This document shows positions 18,408 through 28,773 of a DNA stretch of 64,000 nucleotides, one piece after another. The position numbers were made by a program, and so were the translations under genes. Origin of the DNA: Mucilaginibacter galii. Lineage in GTDB: Bacteria; Bacteroidota; Bacteroidia; Sphingobacteriales; Sphingobacteriaceae. Where the stretch lies: contig NZ_BMDO01000008.1 of the NCBI RefSeq assembly GCF_014635825.1, forward strand, positions 186,001 to 250,000, given 5' to 3'. Every line of letters starts with the position of its first letter. Within the stretch, counting starts at the first letter, position 1. The notes under the pieces are model-generated. The model was not told where the DNA came from. It searched no databases and worked only from the letters and a program-made list of their open reading frames with translations.

Positions 18408-19043
18408 ATGTCATTAATAGAAGATTTAAAGTGGAGATATGCCACTAAAAAATACGATTCAACTAAAAAAGTAAATCAGGAGGATATTGATAAAATAGTA
18501 GAAGCTGCACGTTTGGCACCTACTTCTTCGGGCTTGCAGCAGTTTCGTGTGTTGGTGGTTTCCAACCAGGAAATTAAAGAGAAGCTTGCGCCAAGCTCGC
18601 TTAACCCTGAGGTTATGGTAGACTGCTCTCACGTATTGGTTTTTGCCGCATGGGATAAGTATACCGCCGAACGGATAGATACTATCTATAATCGCATTAC
18701 CGACGAAAGAAACCTGCCGCGCGGAAGATTTGATAGTTATACCGATAAGATAAAAAATCTTTATTTGAATGAAACTCCGGAGGAAAACTTTGAACATACG
18801 GCCCGCCAGTCGTACATTGGGTTTGCAATGGCCATTGCCGAAGCTGCCGAGCTTAAGATAGATAGTACGCCGGCAGAAGGATTCAACAATGCCTTAGTTG
18901 ATGAACTGCTTGACCTCAAATCATTAGGACTGAAAAGTGTAACTTTATTATACTTGGGATACCGTGATGAAGCCGGAGATTGGTTAGCGTCAATGAAAAA
19001 AGTTCGTAATCCTGTTGAAGAATTTGTAATTGAATATAAGTAG
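18408..19043 (+). CDS. Nitroreductase-family NAD(P)H-dependent FMN oxidoreductase
   Basis: A 211-residue flavoenzyme that would reduce quinones, nitro compounds or similar acceptors with NAD(P)H. Family features: WRYATKKYD near the N-terminus, AARLAPTSSGLQQFRVLVV (FMN phosphate binding), AMAIAEAAELKIDSTPAEGF, and LLYLGYRDEAGDW near the C-terminus. Resembles NfsB-type enzymes. It starts 18 bp after the ohr terminator and fits the same electrophile and peroxide defence cluster. It ends at TAG, which shows TAG is used as a normal stop here. Confidence 0.88.
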   Translation: MSLIEDLKWRYATKKYDSTKKVNQEDIDKIVEAARLAPTSSGLQQFRVLVVSNQEIKEKLAPSSLNPEVMVDCSHVLVFAAWDKYTAERIDTIYNRITDERNLPRGRFDSYTDKIKNLYLNETPEENFEHTARQSYIGFAMAIAEAAELKIDSTPAEGFNNALVDELLDLKSLGLKSVTLLYLGYRDEAGDWLASMKKVRNPVEEFVIEYK

Positions 19044-19207
19044 TTGTTAATGGGCAACCCGGTAGGAGATAGGGTGTTTATGTCGATGCCTTTTTGCAAG
19101 GTGCTTATCCACGCTCTTGTGTATAGAACGCGGGTATTCATATCAAAGCTATACATAATTTTGTGTGTCTTGTTGACCCCAATACTTTTTACGGAAATAA
19201 AAGCTAG

Positions 19208-19429
19208 TTGACTAACGCTATTAACGCAGCAACATCAACCAATGATACCAAACTAAACGTGCTGAACAGCGGGAGGACATTGTTTAAAACAAGCTCTTTC
19301 AATGTGACAACGGCCGGCAAAAATGTTTACACATATTACCTTACAGACCTGAACCGTACTGCTAATGCTGCCGATATTTTCAAGAATGGTAAGTACTATA
19401 GTATTTCCATAAACCCACTATTTCTATAA
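19208..19429 (+). pseudogene. Possible coding fragment
   Basis: A 73-codon open stretch with Thr/Asn-rich, beta-like sequence (TKLNVLNSGRTLFKTSSFNV, ending GKYYSISINPLFL). It has only a TTG start immediately after an in-frame TAG and no signal peptide. The composition resembles the inside of a secreted beta-sandwich protein such as a DUF4397 relative, so a gene remnant is more likely than a gene. Low certainty. Confidence 0.3.
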
Positions 19430-19477
19430 TTACTGACTTTTGGGTGGGTATTAATGCCGTCAACAGAAACAAAACTC

Positions 19478-19633
19478 ATGAATAACTGGACTTGTCCAAC
19501 TTGTAAATACATAATCAGTTTTGAAAGAATATCAAGAAGTACTTGGGTAAAAATATGGTTATGCTGGATACCTTTACAGAGGTTTATGTGCTACAGTTGT
19601 AAGCGTAGCTATTATGTGCTTAAAGGTAGATAA
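19478..19633 (+). CDS. 51-residue zinc-ribbon-like mini protein
   Basis: A short gene with ATG at 19478 encoding 51 residues. Two CxxC pairs frame the protein: WTCPTCKY at the start and FMCYSCKRSYY near the end, joined by a Trp-rich linker (TWVKIWLCWIPLQ). This matches a treble-clef or ribbon metal site holding one zinc ion. It is basic (Lys/Arg-rich), so a nucleic-acid or protein-binding role is possible. No specific family was recognised; the CxxC symmetry is the reason to believe it is real. Confidence 0.55.
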   Translation: MNNWTCPTCKYIISFERISRSTWVKIWLCWIPLQRFMCYSCKRSYYVLKGR

Positions 19634-19723
19634 TTTAAAACACTATCAGGTATGGGTGGTATAGTGGCTTAAATACTATTTTGCGTTATAATAGATATTT
19701 GGTTGTGAAATGTAATGTAAGAA

Positions 19724-19882
19724 GTGGTTGCGCAGCATGATGTCGACGAAAATTATGTTGTAAATCTCTTGGTTGTCATCTTTGCATTCGCCTTTTTGGT
19801 GTTATTTTTAATTACAATTAAAAAATTGCGCTATAACTATGCTCAACGAGTGTTCGTAACATTACCTCAAATGCTTCTCTAA
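19724..19882 (+). CDS. Possible 52-residue single-pass membrane peptide
   Basis: An open frame from a GTG at 19724 with a strong hydrophobic segment (VVNLLVVIFAFAFLVLFLIT) followed by basic KKLRYNYAQR, the usual inside-positive signature. There is no ATG start and no family match. It fills part of the 439-bp gap between the zinc-ribbon gene and the phosphate transporter; the rest of that gap shows nothing else. Confidence 0.3.
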   Translation: MVAQHDVDENYVVNLLVVIFAFAFLVLFLITIKKLRYNYAQRVFVTLPQMLL

Positions 19883-20072
19883 TCAATGCTTTATCGGGCC
19901 TTTGGCACGAAAAATTTGTGATCAGTAAATGATTACGCTGAGGCTTATAACAACTAATTATCGATGTAATTAGCATGCGTTTACAAGTACTTTCAGTTTT
20001 TGAAAAATGAATTTAGTAATTTGTTTATATCAAATTTATGTTAAAGCAACCTGTAAATCGGTTATTTGATAA

Positions 20073-21497
20073 ATGCATCATTCCATCATCGCCGTTGTTC
20101 TTCCTTTTTTGGGAGAGGTACAACTGAGCGGTTACCTGCTGTTTGTTTTCTTTTTATGTGTCTTAGCCGTCATAGGATTTGAGTTTGTAAATGGCTTTCA
20201 CGATACGGCAAACGCAGTGGCCACAGTAATATATACCAAAGCGCTTAAGCCGGTATACGCTATACCGTGGTCTGGTGCATTTAATTTTTTAGGCGTGTTT
20301 TTGGGTGGTGTTACTGTTGCAATGGGTATTCTTAAACTGGTACCCTTAGATAAGCTCATGACCTTGCCCGTTAGCGTAGGTGCCTGCCTGGTATTGGCAG
20401 TATTGTTAGCTTCCATTATCTGGAATTTGGGTACCTGGTATTTGGGCATCCCGTGTTCTAGTTCGCATACCATGATAGGGGCAATGATTGGCGCGGGTTT
20501 GGCCTTTACCTGGTATTATAACGGCCCGGGCGTAAACTGGGAAAAAGCTGAAGAAATCGGTTCATCGCTGGTGCTTTCTCCAATCATTGGTTTTGGGGCT
20601 GCCGCTTTACTGATGCTGTTTTTAAAACATGTTACCAAATCACATGCGCTGTTCCATATCCCATCCGGCGAAAATGATCGTCCGCCTATACACATCCGTT
20701 TACTGCTCATCACTACCTGTACGTTGGTCAGCTTTTTTCATGGTAGTAACGACGGGCAAAAAGGCGTAGGCCTGTTTATGCTTATCCTCATTGCTTTTAT
20801 GCCGGCTCACTTTGCAGTTAATCATCATATTCCTAATGCAAAGGTTTTATCCGAATTGAATAGAACCGAGCAGGTGATCACTAACGCATTAAATTCCGGC
20901 ACCGATCAAAAGAATGTTTTACTGCAGTTAAATAAGGCGCTCGATCAAACCCGAGCTTCGCTCAAAGCAAAAAGTGAAACTGATGTTGCTAAAACTTACA
21001 GCTACCGTAAACAGGTAGAAAGTGTAATTAAAGATATAAGGCTTGTCATTAAAAATGAGAAAATAAAGTTTTCGCAAAAAGACCGGGACGTACTAACCGG
21101 AGCATCGAACGAGTTGGAGCATGTGACAGACTTTGCGCCCATATGGGTAATTGCCATCATTTCGCTTTCGTTAGGCCTGGGCACGATGATAGGCTGGAAA
21201 AGAATTGTAGTGACCATAGGCGAGAAGATAGGTAATGAACACCTGAACTATGCACAAGGTGCCACCTCCGAAATTGTGGCGGCTTCGACCATTGGCCTGA
21301 GTACCGCCTTTGGCCTGCCGGTGAGCACCACACACGTACTATCCAGCGGTATAGCCGGTGCTATGGTTGCTTCGGGCGGCAAGGGTAACCTAAATAGCAA
21401 AACCCTTAAAAATATTGCCCTGGCTTGGGTATTAACGCTGCCCGTTGCCATCGTTTTAGCAGCATTGCTGTTTATGTTATTTCATTTGTTTATTTAA
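20073..21497 (+). CDS. pit: PiT-family inorganic phosphate transporter
   Basis: A 474-residue inner-membrane permease that couples phosphate uptake to cations. The two PHO4 signatures are present: GFHDTANAVATVIYTKALKP near the N-terminus and GLSTAFGLPVSTTHVLSSG near the C-terminus; FFHGSNDGQKGVGLFML lies between them. A soluble loop of about 110 residues rich in Lys, Gln and Asp (about residues 250-365) separates the halves. A universal stress protein gene follows after 13 bp and is probably co-transcribed. Confidence 0.92.
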   Translation: MHHSIIAVVLPFLGEVQLSGYLLFVFFLCVLAVIGFEFVNGFHDTANAVATVIYTKALKPVYAIPWSGAFNFLGVFLGGVTVAMGILKLVPLDKLMTLPVSVGACLVLAVLLASIIWNLGTWYLGIPCSSSHTMIGAMIGAGLAFTWYYNGPGVNWEKAEEIGSSLVLSPIIGFGAAALLMLFLKHVTKSHALFHIPSGENDRPPIHIRLLLITTCTLVSFFHGSNDGQKGVGLFMLILIAFMPAHFAVNHHIPNAKVLSELNRTEQVITNALNSGTDQKNVLLQLNKALDQTRASLKAKSETDVAKTYSYRKQVESVIKDIRLVIKNEKIKFSQKDRDVLTGASNELEHVTDFAPIWVIAIISLSLGLGTMIGWKRIVVTIGEKIGNEHLNYAQGATSEIVAASTIGLSTAFGLPVSTTHVLSSGIAGAMVASGGKGNLNSKTLKNIALAWVLTLPVAIVLAALLFMLFHLFI

Positions 21498-21510
21498 TAA
21501 TTATTGAAAG

Positions 21511-22332
21511 ATGAAGCAAATACTTGTTGCCACCGATTTTTCGCCGAGCGCTGCAAACGCCATGGAATATGCCATGAAACTGGCCGTGCTGCTACAGTTG
21601 GAAGTATGTGCCATTCATGCCATCCATCCTACCGAAGGCATAAACAACAGTACTTACAACGCTATTTTTATTGAAGATTACTACCGAAATAAAAGGGAAG
21701 CACTGAAAGGCTGGGTCGCCGTTTACAAAGATACCGATGAGTTTAAAAAAGTAAAGGTGACCACACTTTGCGATGTTGGCTTTCTCAAAACAGTTATTAC
21801 CAAACATATTAGCAATCATACAACAGAGTTGCTGGTAATGGGCATAACCGGATCAACAGGCATCAGTGGCATTGTGGGCAGTAATGCCAGCATGATGGTA
21901 ACTAAGGTAAAGACGCCGACACTCATTATTCCTTTAGAAAGTAAGTTTCCGGAGAAACCAACCATAACCTTGGCTACCAATTATGGAACTAAATTATCTT
22001 CTAAAGATGTAACTGCTCTTAACGAAATGATTAAAGCCTTTAATTCGGAGCGAATGCAAGTATTGTACGTAGAGGAAACATCGGATGCCATACATATTCA
22101 AACCGGCGAAGACAGAATAAAAGAGCTGATACCGAATGCCACTCTTAATTTTAATTACTTAAAAGACAGTAGCCCCCTCAGCGGCATAATAGATTTCGTT
22201 GATAAAACCGAAACAGATATTTTGTGCCTTGTAAAACATCATCACAATATTATTTACCGGCTGTTTAACCGCAGCACTATAAACCAGATCATGAACCTTA
22301 CGGTGAAGGCTATTCTCGTTTTACATGAATAA
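21511..22332 (+). CDS. Universal stress protein with two Usp domains
   Basis: A 273-residue cytosolic protein made of two tandem Usp domains. The first opens MKQILVATDFSPSAANAMEYA and carries the ATP-binding pattern GITGSTGISGIVGSNAS (G-2x-G-9x-G-S). The second, from about residue 150, is more diverged (PTITLATNYGTKLSSKDVTA) and lacks a clear nucleotide motif. Such two-domain proteins are common in Bacteroidota. It is linked to the phosphate transporter, so a role in phosphate or energy stress is plausible but inferred. Confidence 0.88.
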   Translation: MKQILVATDFSPSAANAMEYAMKLAVLLQLEVCAIHAIHPTEGINNSTYNAIFIEDYYRNKREALKGWVAVYKDTDEFKKVKVTTLCDVGFLKTVITKHISNHTTELLVMGITGSTGISGIVGSNASMMVTKVKTPTLIIPLESKFPEKPTITLATNYGTKLSSKDVTALNEMIKAFNSERMQVLYVEETSDAIHIQTGEDRIKELIPNATLNFNYLKDSSPLSGIIDFVDKTETDILCLVKHHHNIIYRLFNRSTINQIMNLTVKAILVLHE

Positions 22333-22482
22333 TAATTCAATTTATTTAGGCTAATTTATCAGTGAACAATAATGCAAATTATTACAACGAATAATATCTG
22401 CTGGAGCATTTAAGTATTAAAAAACATTAATCAAGTAGAAACAGATTTTTAGAATCTCAGCACTTATTTAAATTGTAATGAA

Positions 22483-22818
22483 ATGGATTTAAACATTGTT
22501 ACACTGGAAATAACAGACCATATTTCGCATTTTGATTATTTCGAACGCCTTATCTCAAAGAGATCGGATTATAATGGTGCACTTTATGAGGATATAAATA
22601 ACATCAGCAACAAGTATAAGGAACATCTTGCCGAGCACTTTGCCAAAATAGATTTCTACGATGCAGAAGAACAACTATTACCATTGTTCGAAATAAGTGT
22701 CTTAATTATGCATCAGATTGCAGTTATAAAAGCAAAAGATATACATACTTTAATCGAGGTTTTAGAAAAAGATGTTAAGAAAATAAAGAAGCTTTACAAA
22801 GCTATAGGTAAATCATAA
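22483..22818 (+). CDS. Small cytosolic protein of unknown function
   Basis: A 111-residue, mostly alpha-helical acidic and basic protein with no membrane segment or signal peptide. It contains ITDHISHFDYFERLISKRSD and a C-terminal KKIKKLYKAIGKS tail. No family was recognised. It follows the Usp gene by 150 bp on the same strand and may be a separate unit. Confidence 0.55.
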   Translation: MDLNIVTLEITDHISHFDYFERLISKRSDYNGALYEDINNISNKYKEHLAEHFAKIDFYDAEEQLLPLFEISVLIMHQIAVIKAKDIHTLIEVLEKDVKKIKKLYKAIGKS

Positions 22819-22840
22819 TGGATAATCACACGGCCCTTTA

Positions 22841-23214
22841 ATGATTAGTATCTTGAAGAGCAAACACACCTTCCTGGCATTAGCCTTTTCCTGTGTCAAC
22901 ACGGCTTTATGGGCACAAAACTTAACTGCTAACCGGATGCATAGCCACAACAATTACAAGCAAAATACTCCTTTTCCACAAGATTATTATGCCGGCGCAG
23001 GGTCAATTTAGGCTAATTTTTTTTGTTAAACGGCAAGCTATACGTGGCGCATGAACGTAAAGAAATTTTGGAAGAACGTACCCTCGCAAATCTATATTTA
23101 AAGCCGCTGGTTGCTATGTTTAATAAAAATAATCAAAGCGAAAAAAGTTACATCAATAGTACAGTCAGAGATGTAGGGTTAGAATATCAATACATTATTC
23201 GTTATGTGTGGTAA
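22841..23214 (+). pseudogene. Broken secreted PI-PLC/glycerophosphodiesterase-like gene
   Basis: Two neighbouring coding pieces in different frames look like one decayed gene. The first (22841-23011) encodes a signal peptide ending ALWAQ and MHSHNNYKQNTPFPQDYY, close to the HSHNDY-x-PF-x-x-AY start of Bacteroidota PI-PLC-like phosphodiesterases; it stops at TAG just after AGAGSI. The second, from 23023 in another frame, continues NGKLYVAHERKEILEERT and LANLYLKPLVAMFNKNN, the next conserved segment. So there is one nonsense change, one frameshift and a 3' truncation. The family call is from motif memory. Confidence 0.6.
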
Positions 23215-23755
23215 AAGCGGTGATCAAAAAAATCATCTCGATCTACGATATCAATTATCCATACTGGCTATGCAAAGGCAAGCAGGTGATGATATAGTTC
23301 CGCTTAAGATGTAAGTCAACCAGTTGCCCGATTCCTAATGTTAACGAAAATTTAAGAAAGGGTGATGATAAAAACGAATTGTCATTATTCCGGTTTAAAG
23401 GTTGAGACAATAACGAACAGTTCTTCTGTCGTAATTTGAGCGGGCTTGAGGAACTGTGTTGCTATTTGTTGATCGGATATGGTGATTTGAAACTGTGGTT
23501 GTTTTGACCTATACAGAACCGTCGTTAAACACATGATCTTTATAGTCACCAATATAGTAATCATAGCCCGCCATTCTGATCAAGATTTCAACAATCGCAT
23601 AAACGACAAGCTATAATTATCCATAGCCGCAAAGTTACACCATTGTTAAGAATTGTTTTATAAATGATATAGTAACAGCAATTCTTACCTGATGCTCTTG
23701 TTGCAAAAAGCCATCAACTAGTGCGCAAATAATTAATCCTTACGCCTTTTAAGAG
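23215..23755. other. Gene-free stretch after the phospholipase-like relic
   Basis: 541 bp with no intact gene. It probably includes further decayed 3' sequence of the broken phosphodiesterase gene, but no recognisable domain remains. Confidence 0.35.
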
Positions 23756-26500
23756 TTAAATCAACTCATAAGCCTTTGTTAAACTCGCTAAAAGGCTTTC
23801 AATGTGAATCGGTTTTGACAGGTAATCGTTCATTCCTACACTCATGCATTCCTCTTTATCTTCGGGCATGGCGTTAGCCGTCATGGCAATAATAACAGGT
23901 TGCCTGGTATCGCTGCTTCTAATCACTTGTGTTGCTTCGAGGCCATCCATCTCGGGCATTTGAATGTCCATCAGTATCACATCAAATGGACGGAGTTCTA
24001 TTAAAGACAAGACCTCAAGGCCATTGTTTGCCAGCATGGGCTCGTAACCCAGCTTATTCAATATTCTTATAATAAGCTTTTGATTGATCATATTGTCTTC
24101 TGCAATCAATATGCGTAAGGGCTTATGTTCTCCCAACTCTCGGTTTAACTGCCCCTGGGCGGGCGGGCTGCATGGAATAGCTATCTCGCTTTGCTGAAAA
24201 GCCGACTGCATTACTTTACATAACTGCTGTTGTTTAACCGGCTTGGTAAGTACAGATGTGAATAGGTTGGGGAATTTATATTTGGCATCATCTCCGATAG
24301 AACTGAGTAGAATAACAGGTGCATGGACATCCTTGCTTCTAATCACCTCGGTTAGCTGAACACCATCCATATCTGGCATCTGCATATCGGTTAGTATAAG
24401 ATCGAAGCGCCGGGCTTCGAGTAAATTAATTGCTTCACGGGCAGAGGCAGCCATTACTGGGTGCAGTTTCCATTGTTCCAATTGCAGTTGTAGTATCCTG
24501 CGGTTGGTTTCATTGTCATCCACCACTAATACTCTTTTGCCATCCTGTCCGCTCATGGTGGAAGCCTGAAAAGTTATGGTTGGCAAGGTGCTTACTTCCG
24601 TCCGTATGGTAAAGTAAAAAGTTGTGCCTTTACCGAGCGCGCTTTCAACAATGATTGTACCGTTCATCAATTGGACCAGGCGTTCGCTTATGGCCAAACC
24701 CAAACCGCTGCCGCCGTATTGACGTGTGGTGGAAGAGTCGACCTGTGAAAAAGCTTTAAATAATTTTGATAATTTTTCCCTGGGAATGCCAATACCGGTG
24801 TCCTTGATCTCAAAAGTGAGTTCCAAATTCTTTCCAGACTGGTTGGATAGGCTTATGCCTAAATAAACCTCTCCCTGGCCGGTAAACTTAATGGCATTAC
24901 CCACGAGATTAATTAATACTTGTTTCAGCCGCATGCTGTCTCCCTTTTGTTGCAAGGGAAGGCCATGGTCTATCTGGTAGATGAGATCAATTCCTGTTTG
25001 CGCCGCTTTGCCCGCAAACACATCCATCACTTCTTCAATAACTTGACGTAAATTGAAATCGTGCGGGTCCAACTCTAGTTTTCCCGATTCTATTTTCAAA
25101 AAATCAAGTATATCGTTAATTACACCAAGCAGGGTTTCGCCGCTGCATTTAATAGTCTCTACATATTCAGCTTGCTCTGTGTTTAAAATTGTTTCATGCA
25201 GCAGGCACGCCATACCCAAAACACCGTTCATAGGAGTACGTATCTCATGGCTCATGGTAGCCAGAAACACGCTTTTGGCCCGGTTCGCTTTCTCAGCTTC
25301 TTCACGTGCTAAGTGTTCCTGTTCTTTTTGTGAATGTAGCTCTTCGTTAAGGGCCTGCATTTCTTCAGATTGTGCTTGCAATTCCTCATTCAGGTCCTGT
25401 AATTCGTCTTTGTGCTTACTTAGGTTGCTGATATAAGCTGTAAGCGTGTTTTTTAATAGGCTGAAGTCGTTATTCAACTTTTCAATTTCAATGCTGTTTG
25501 GCCGGAAACTTTTTTCTTTGGACAAATGCCGGATTGTACTAAAATCAGAATTAATAAACGCTGACATACGTTTATTAAGTTCCTTAATATCATAAGTCAG
25601 GTAACGTGTTAAAAAAGAGCTTAAAGCGGTAATTCCCAAAAGCAATAAGGCAGAAACGCCGATAAGAAGATAATTGAACCGCAATTGCAGCCGACGTGTT
25701 TCCCCGGCAACTCTGTTCTCAGTGAAGGTATACTGCTTTTCAAACTGGTTAATGTAATATTGTGTTCGTGGCGCTACACCCTTTGTTTGATTAACCCCTA
25801 ACATATTAGTGTGTTTAACAAATTGCTCAAAATATTCTTTATAACTTTTTAACGCATGGTAGCTTTTGCTGTTTTTGGGTATTTGCTCAAGAAGGGATTG
25901 GCTTTGCGTAAGAAAAAGACTTACGTATTCGGGCTTTCCTCTAAGCATATAGTCTTTTTCGTGGCGGCGTAGTTGTAACACTGTGCTTGTAGATATAGAA
26001 CTTGAGTCTTCCATCCAATGTGCTTGTCTCCTCATCCTGCCCTCAAGACCATGGTCTTCGAAGCCTTTGATAAGATAACCTGCCTTCAACTCCCGGCCCA
26101 AGGCCCGGGTTCGATTGCTTAAACTGATCAGGCTATCTAAAGGCTCGTCAAGTTGGAGATGATTTTGAATTGCTTGCTGCTTTAAACTGATAAGTTGCTG
26201 TTTGATGTTAAATTGAAGAGACAAAAATTGGTCAATATCCTTTTGATTGCCGGTTCGGTAAAATTCGGCTCCATGAAAACCTGAAATCATGAAGTTTTGG
26301 AGTGAAGTATTGCTCTTTAAAAACTGCGTTTGTATCTTTGAAAGATCCGAAGAAAATAGCCTTAATTTTACTTGCTGATTGTTGATTATCAGGTAAGTGA
26401 TTATCCAAGTTAGGACGACGAGCAGTAGAGAAAAGAAACTTAAAAGGAGTCTGGCCTTGAAAGATTTAAGGAATGGGATGTTTAGATAGTTCACAGGCAA
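23756..26500 (-). CDS. Hybrid sensor histidine kinase with two receiver domains
   Basis: A 914-residue inner-membrane signalling protein. Layout: transmembrane segment (about 11-31), helical periplasmic sensor (about 35-270), second transmembrane segment (about 277-298), coiled coil with repeated ELQ/EELHSQ heptads (about 350-400), HisKA with His418 in [13 protein letters not shown], HATPase with the N box [10 protein letters not shown] and GSGLGLAIS, then two receivers. The receiver phosphoacceptors are Asp705 ([13 protein letters not shown]) and Asp845 ([13 protein letters not shown]). There is no HPt or DNA-binding domain, so an external HPt or response regulator is needed. No partner lies nearby. 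Confidence 0.92.
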   Translation of the reverse strand: MPVNYLNIPFLKSFKARLLLSFFSLLLVVLTWIITYLIINNQQVKLRLFSSDLSKIQTQFLKSNTSLQNFMISGFHGAEFYRTGNQKDIDQFLSLQFNIKQQLISLKQQAIQNHLQLDEPLDSLISLSNRTRALGRELKAGYLIKGFEDHGLEGRMRRQAHWMEDSSSISTSTVLQLRRHEKDYMLRGKPEYVSLFLTQSQSLLEQIPKNSKSYHALKSYKEYFEQFVKHTNMLGVNQTKGVAPRTQYYINQFEKQYTFTENRVAGETRRLQLRFNYLLIGVSALLLLGITALSSFLTRYLTYDIKELNKRMSAFINSDFSTIRHLSKEKSFRPNSIEIEKLNNDFSLLKNTLTAYISNLSKHKDELQDLNEELQAQSEEMQALNEELHSQKEQEHLAREEAEKANRAKSVFLATMSHEIRTPMNGVLGMACLLHETILNTEQAEYVETIKCSGETLLGVINDILDFLKIESGKLELDPHDFNLRQVIEEVMDVFAGKAAQTGIDLIYQIDHGLPLQQKGDSMRLKQVLINLVGNAIKFTGQGEVYLGISLSNQSGKNLELTFEIKDTGIGIPREKLSKLFKAFSQVDSSTTRQYGGSGLGLAISERLVQLMNGTIIVESALGKGTTFYFTIRTEVSTLPTITFQASTMSGQDGKRVLVVDDNETNRRILQLQLEQWKLHPVMAASAREAINLLEARRFDLILTDMQMPDMDGVQLTEVIRSKDVHAPVILLSSIGDDAKYKFPNLFTSVLTKPVKQQQLCKVMQSAFQQSEIAIPCSPPAQGQLNRELGEHKPLRILIAEDNMINQKLIIRILNKLGYEPMLANNGLEVLSLIELRPFDVILMDIQMPEMDGLEATQVIRSSDTRQPVIIAMTANAMPEDKEECMSVGMNDYLSKPIHIESLLASLTKAYELI

Positions 26501-26925
26501 TTTTACGCAACAATAATCCTGTGGTTGTTAACACAACATTAAGCTTTGTTTAAAATGCCAGGGTTTAATTAAAGCGATAATCTAGAAAATCGCTCGAATC
26601 CATAAAGAATGAAGTCTGGCATAGCTTCCTGTCCTACGCATCCAAATTATTATCCCGGAGAGCCCGTGATAAAGAGCATAGAATTTTTTGAAATAAGACG
26701 GTGTAAAATAGGGGGCTAATTGTGGTTGCAAGGTTTAATCGGTTATTAACATCGCCGCCTTGCAGCAGGCGCTTAAGGTGATTTTTGATTAGCTGCCAAT
26801 TTAAGTACAATTTGCTAATGATTAGGTAACCTGCTGTTATTTTTTATTTAAGTTGTAAAGTCGATATTTACCTGCATTATTACGTATGCAGGTATTGATC
26901 ATAAATAAATTAAACTTAAAACAGC
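26501..26925. other. Divergent intergenic region
   Basis: 425 bp between the hybrid kinase and the phosphoesterase genes, which are transcribed away from each other, so both promoters should lie here. No exact TAnnTTTG promoter or other element could be assigned. Confidence 0.4.
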
Positions 26926-27771
26926 ATGGCTAACCGCCGTAAATTTTTGCAATCGGGTATTGTAAGCCTGGCCGGTATAAGCTTATTGCCGGCCGTAAAT
27001 GCATTTGCCGATAGCTCTAATACTTCAACATCGTCTCAAAAATTCAAGTTGCGCTTTGCCCTGGCATCCGACGGGCACTATGGGCAGTCCGATACCGATT
27101 TTGATGGCTTTTACCTTAATCTTATCAGTTGGTTAAGCAAGGAGCATCAGCAAAACCACCTGGACTTTGTGATCATTAACGGCGACCTGGTACATGACCG
27201 GCCAGACCTGTTAAGTAAGGTAAAACAAACCTACCTGGATAAGCTCCCGGTTAAATACCATACGCTGCCAGGTAATCATGATTTTGCCGATGCAAAACTT
27301 TGGAAAAACGTATTTGGCTATGAAGATAATTACACCCTGGAGTTCAGCGACATTGGTTTTGTTTTAGCTAACACGGCTGATACGAAAGGTAAATATGTAT
27401 GTCCCAACAATAGTTTCTTGAAGGAGTCTTTTGAAAAGTTTAGATCTAAACGCATGGTATTTGTGGTACTACATATACCACCACATCAATGGCTGCCCGA
27501 GGAAGAAAAGATATTTGTAAACTGCCGGGAAACCGTTGAACTATTGCACGCTTATCCTAATATCAAAGCCTGTTTTCATGGACATGACCATTCGCTGGAC
27601 GGCGTACGTTATACAGGTAAATTACCTCATTTTTTCGATTCGCACTTTGGTGGTAACTGGGGTACCGATTATAAAGGATACCGTATCGTAGAAGTTAGTG
27701 ATGACGATCAGATTTTTACTTACCAGGTTAATGCAAGCCAAAACCCAAGGTTAAACGCCAGCAAAATCTGA
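26926..27771 (+). CDS. Tat-exported calcineurin-like metallophosphoesterase
   Basis: A 281-residue periplasmic phosphoesterase with a twin-arginine signal (NRRKFLQSG, then a hydrophobic core to about residue 27). The metallophosphoesterase blocks are in order: LASDGHYG (variant of D-x-H), INGDLVHDR, LPGNHDFAD, VVLHIPPHQ and CFHGHDHSLDG. These bind two metal ions that hydrolyse a phosphomono- or diester. The substrate is unknown. It is followed after 6 bp by a glycosyltransferase gene, so the pair may be co-transcribed. Confidence 0.88.
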   Translation: MANRRKFLQSGIVSLAGISLLPAVNAFADSSNTSTSSQKFKLRFALASDGHYGQSDTDFDGFYLNLISWLSKEHQQNHLDFVIINGDLVHDRPDLLSKVKQTYLDKLPVKYHTLPGNHDFADAKLWKNVFGYEDNYTLEFSDIGFVLANTADTKGKYVCPNNSFLKESFEKFRSKRMVFVVLHIPPHQWLPEEEKIFVNCRETVELLHAYPNIKACFHGHDHSLDGVRYTGKLPHFFDSHFGGNWGTDYKGYRIVEVSDDDQIFTYQVNASQNPRLNASKI

Positions 27772-27777
27772 CAGCCT

Positions 27778-28773
27778 ATGGCAAAAAAGATTCTATATGC
27801 CATTCAAGGCACGGGTAACGGGCACTTAAGCCGCGCTATGGATATTGTGCCTTTACTAAAATTGAAAGGAGAGGTAGATGTTTTGGTAAGCGGCAAGCAA
27901 GGCGATTTGAAGCTGCCTTTTGATGTTAAATACCGTTGCCATGGCATGGGCTTTGTGTTTGGCAAAAGCGGAGGGGTTGATTTTTGGAAGAGCTTTCAAA
28001 AGGCTGATACTAGGAAATTTATCAAAGAGATTAACCAGCTGCCGGTAAATAATTATGATTTAATTGTTTCAGATTTTGAACCGGTATCGGCCTGGGCCTG
28101 CCATTTTGCCGACAAACCCTGCATAGGGTTAAGCCATCAGGTAGCAGTGCTTAACAACCAAGTGCCCAAGCCCGACACTACCGATCTGCTTGGCAAAATG
28201 ATATTAAAGCAGTATGCACCGGTTACGGCTCAGTATGGCTTTCATTTTAAAGCATTTGGCCACAATATTTTCACACCCGTAGTAAGGCAGGAGGTACGCG
28301 AACAACCAATCGGGGAAAAAGGCCACTACACCGTATACCTGCCGGCTTATGATGATGAGCGTTTGATCAGGAAATTGGTTAAATTTAAGCATATAGAATG
28401 GCAGGTGTTCTCCAAGCATAATAAAAAGCCGGTAGACTATAAAAATATAGCCATAGAGCCGATTAGTAATCAGGCGTTCATTAAAAGTATGGCCTCGGCG
28501 CAAGGGGTGTTGTGTGGTGCCGGTTTTGAAACCCCGGCCGAAGCTTTGTTCATGAAAAAGAAATTATTGGTGATACCTATGAAAAACCAATATGAACAGC
28601 AGCTAAATGCCGCAGCGCTTAAAGCGATGGGGATGCCGGTAATTAGGAGCTTAAAAACCAAACACGAAAGCACCATACAGCAATGGCTGGATAGCGGAAA
28701 GATCATAGAGGTACACTACCCCAATCAAACGGAGGAGATACTGGAATTGATCATAAAAGAACATGCTCATTAA
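27778..28773 (+). CDS. MurG-like GT-B glycosyltransferase
   Basis: A 331-residue cytosolic or membrane-associated glycosyltransferase. The N-terminal domain starts KKILYAIQGTGNGHLSRAMD with the glycine-rich loop; the C-terminal donor-binding domain contains GVLCGAGFETPAEALFMKKK and VIPMKNQYEQQLNA, which match the UDP-sugar-binding region of MurG and related GT28-like enzymes. The sugar and acceptor are unknown. It is linked to an exported phosphoesterase, which could hint at lipid-linked sugar metabolism, an inference only. Confidence 0.82.
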   Translation: MAKKILYAIQGTGNGHLSRAMDIVPLLKLKGEVDVLVSGKQGDLKLPFDVKYRCHGMGFVFGKSGGVDFWKSFQKADTRKFIKEINQLPVNNYDLIVSDFEPVSAWACHFADKPCIGLSHQVAVLNNQVPKPDTTDLLGKMILKQYAPVTAQYGFHFKAFGHNIFTPVVRQEVREQPIGEKGHYTVYLPAYDDERLIRKLVKFKHIEWQVFSKHNKKPVDYKNIAIEPISNQAFIKSMASAQGVLCGAGFETPAEALFMKKKLLVIPMKNQYEQQLNAAALKAMGMPVIRSLKTKHESTIQQWLDSGKIIEVHYPNQTEEILELIIKEHAH

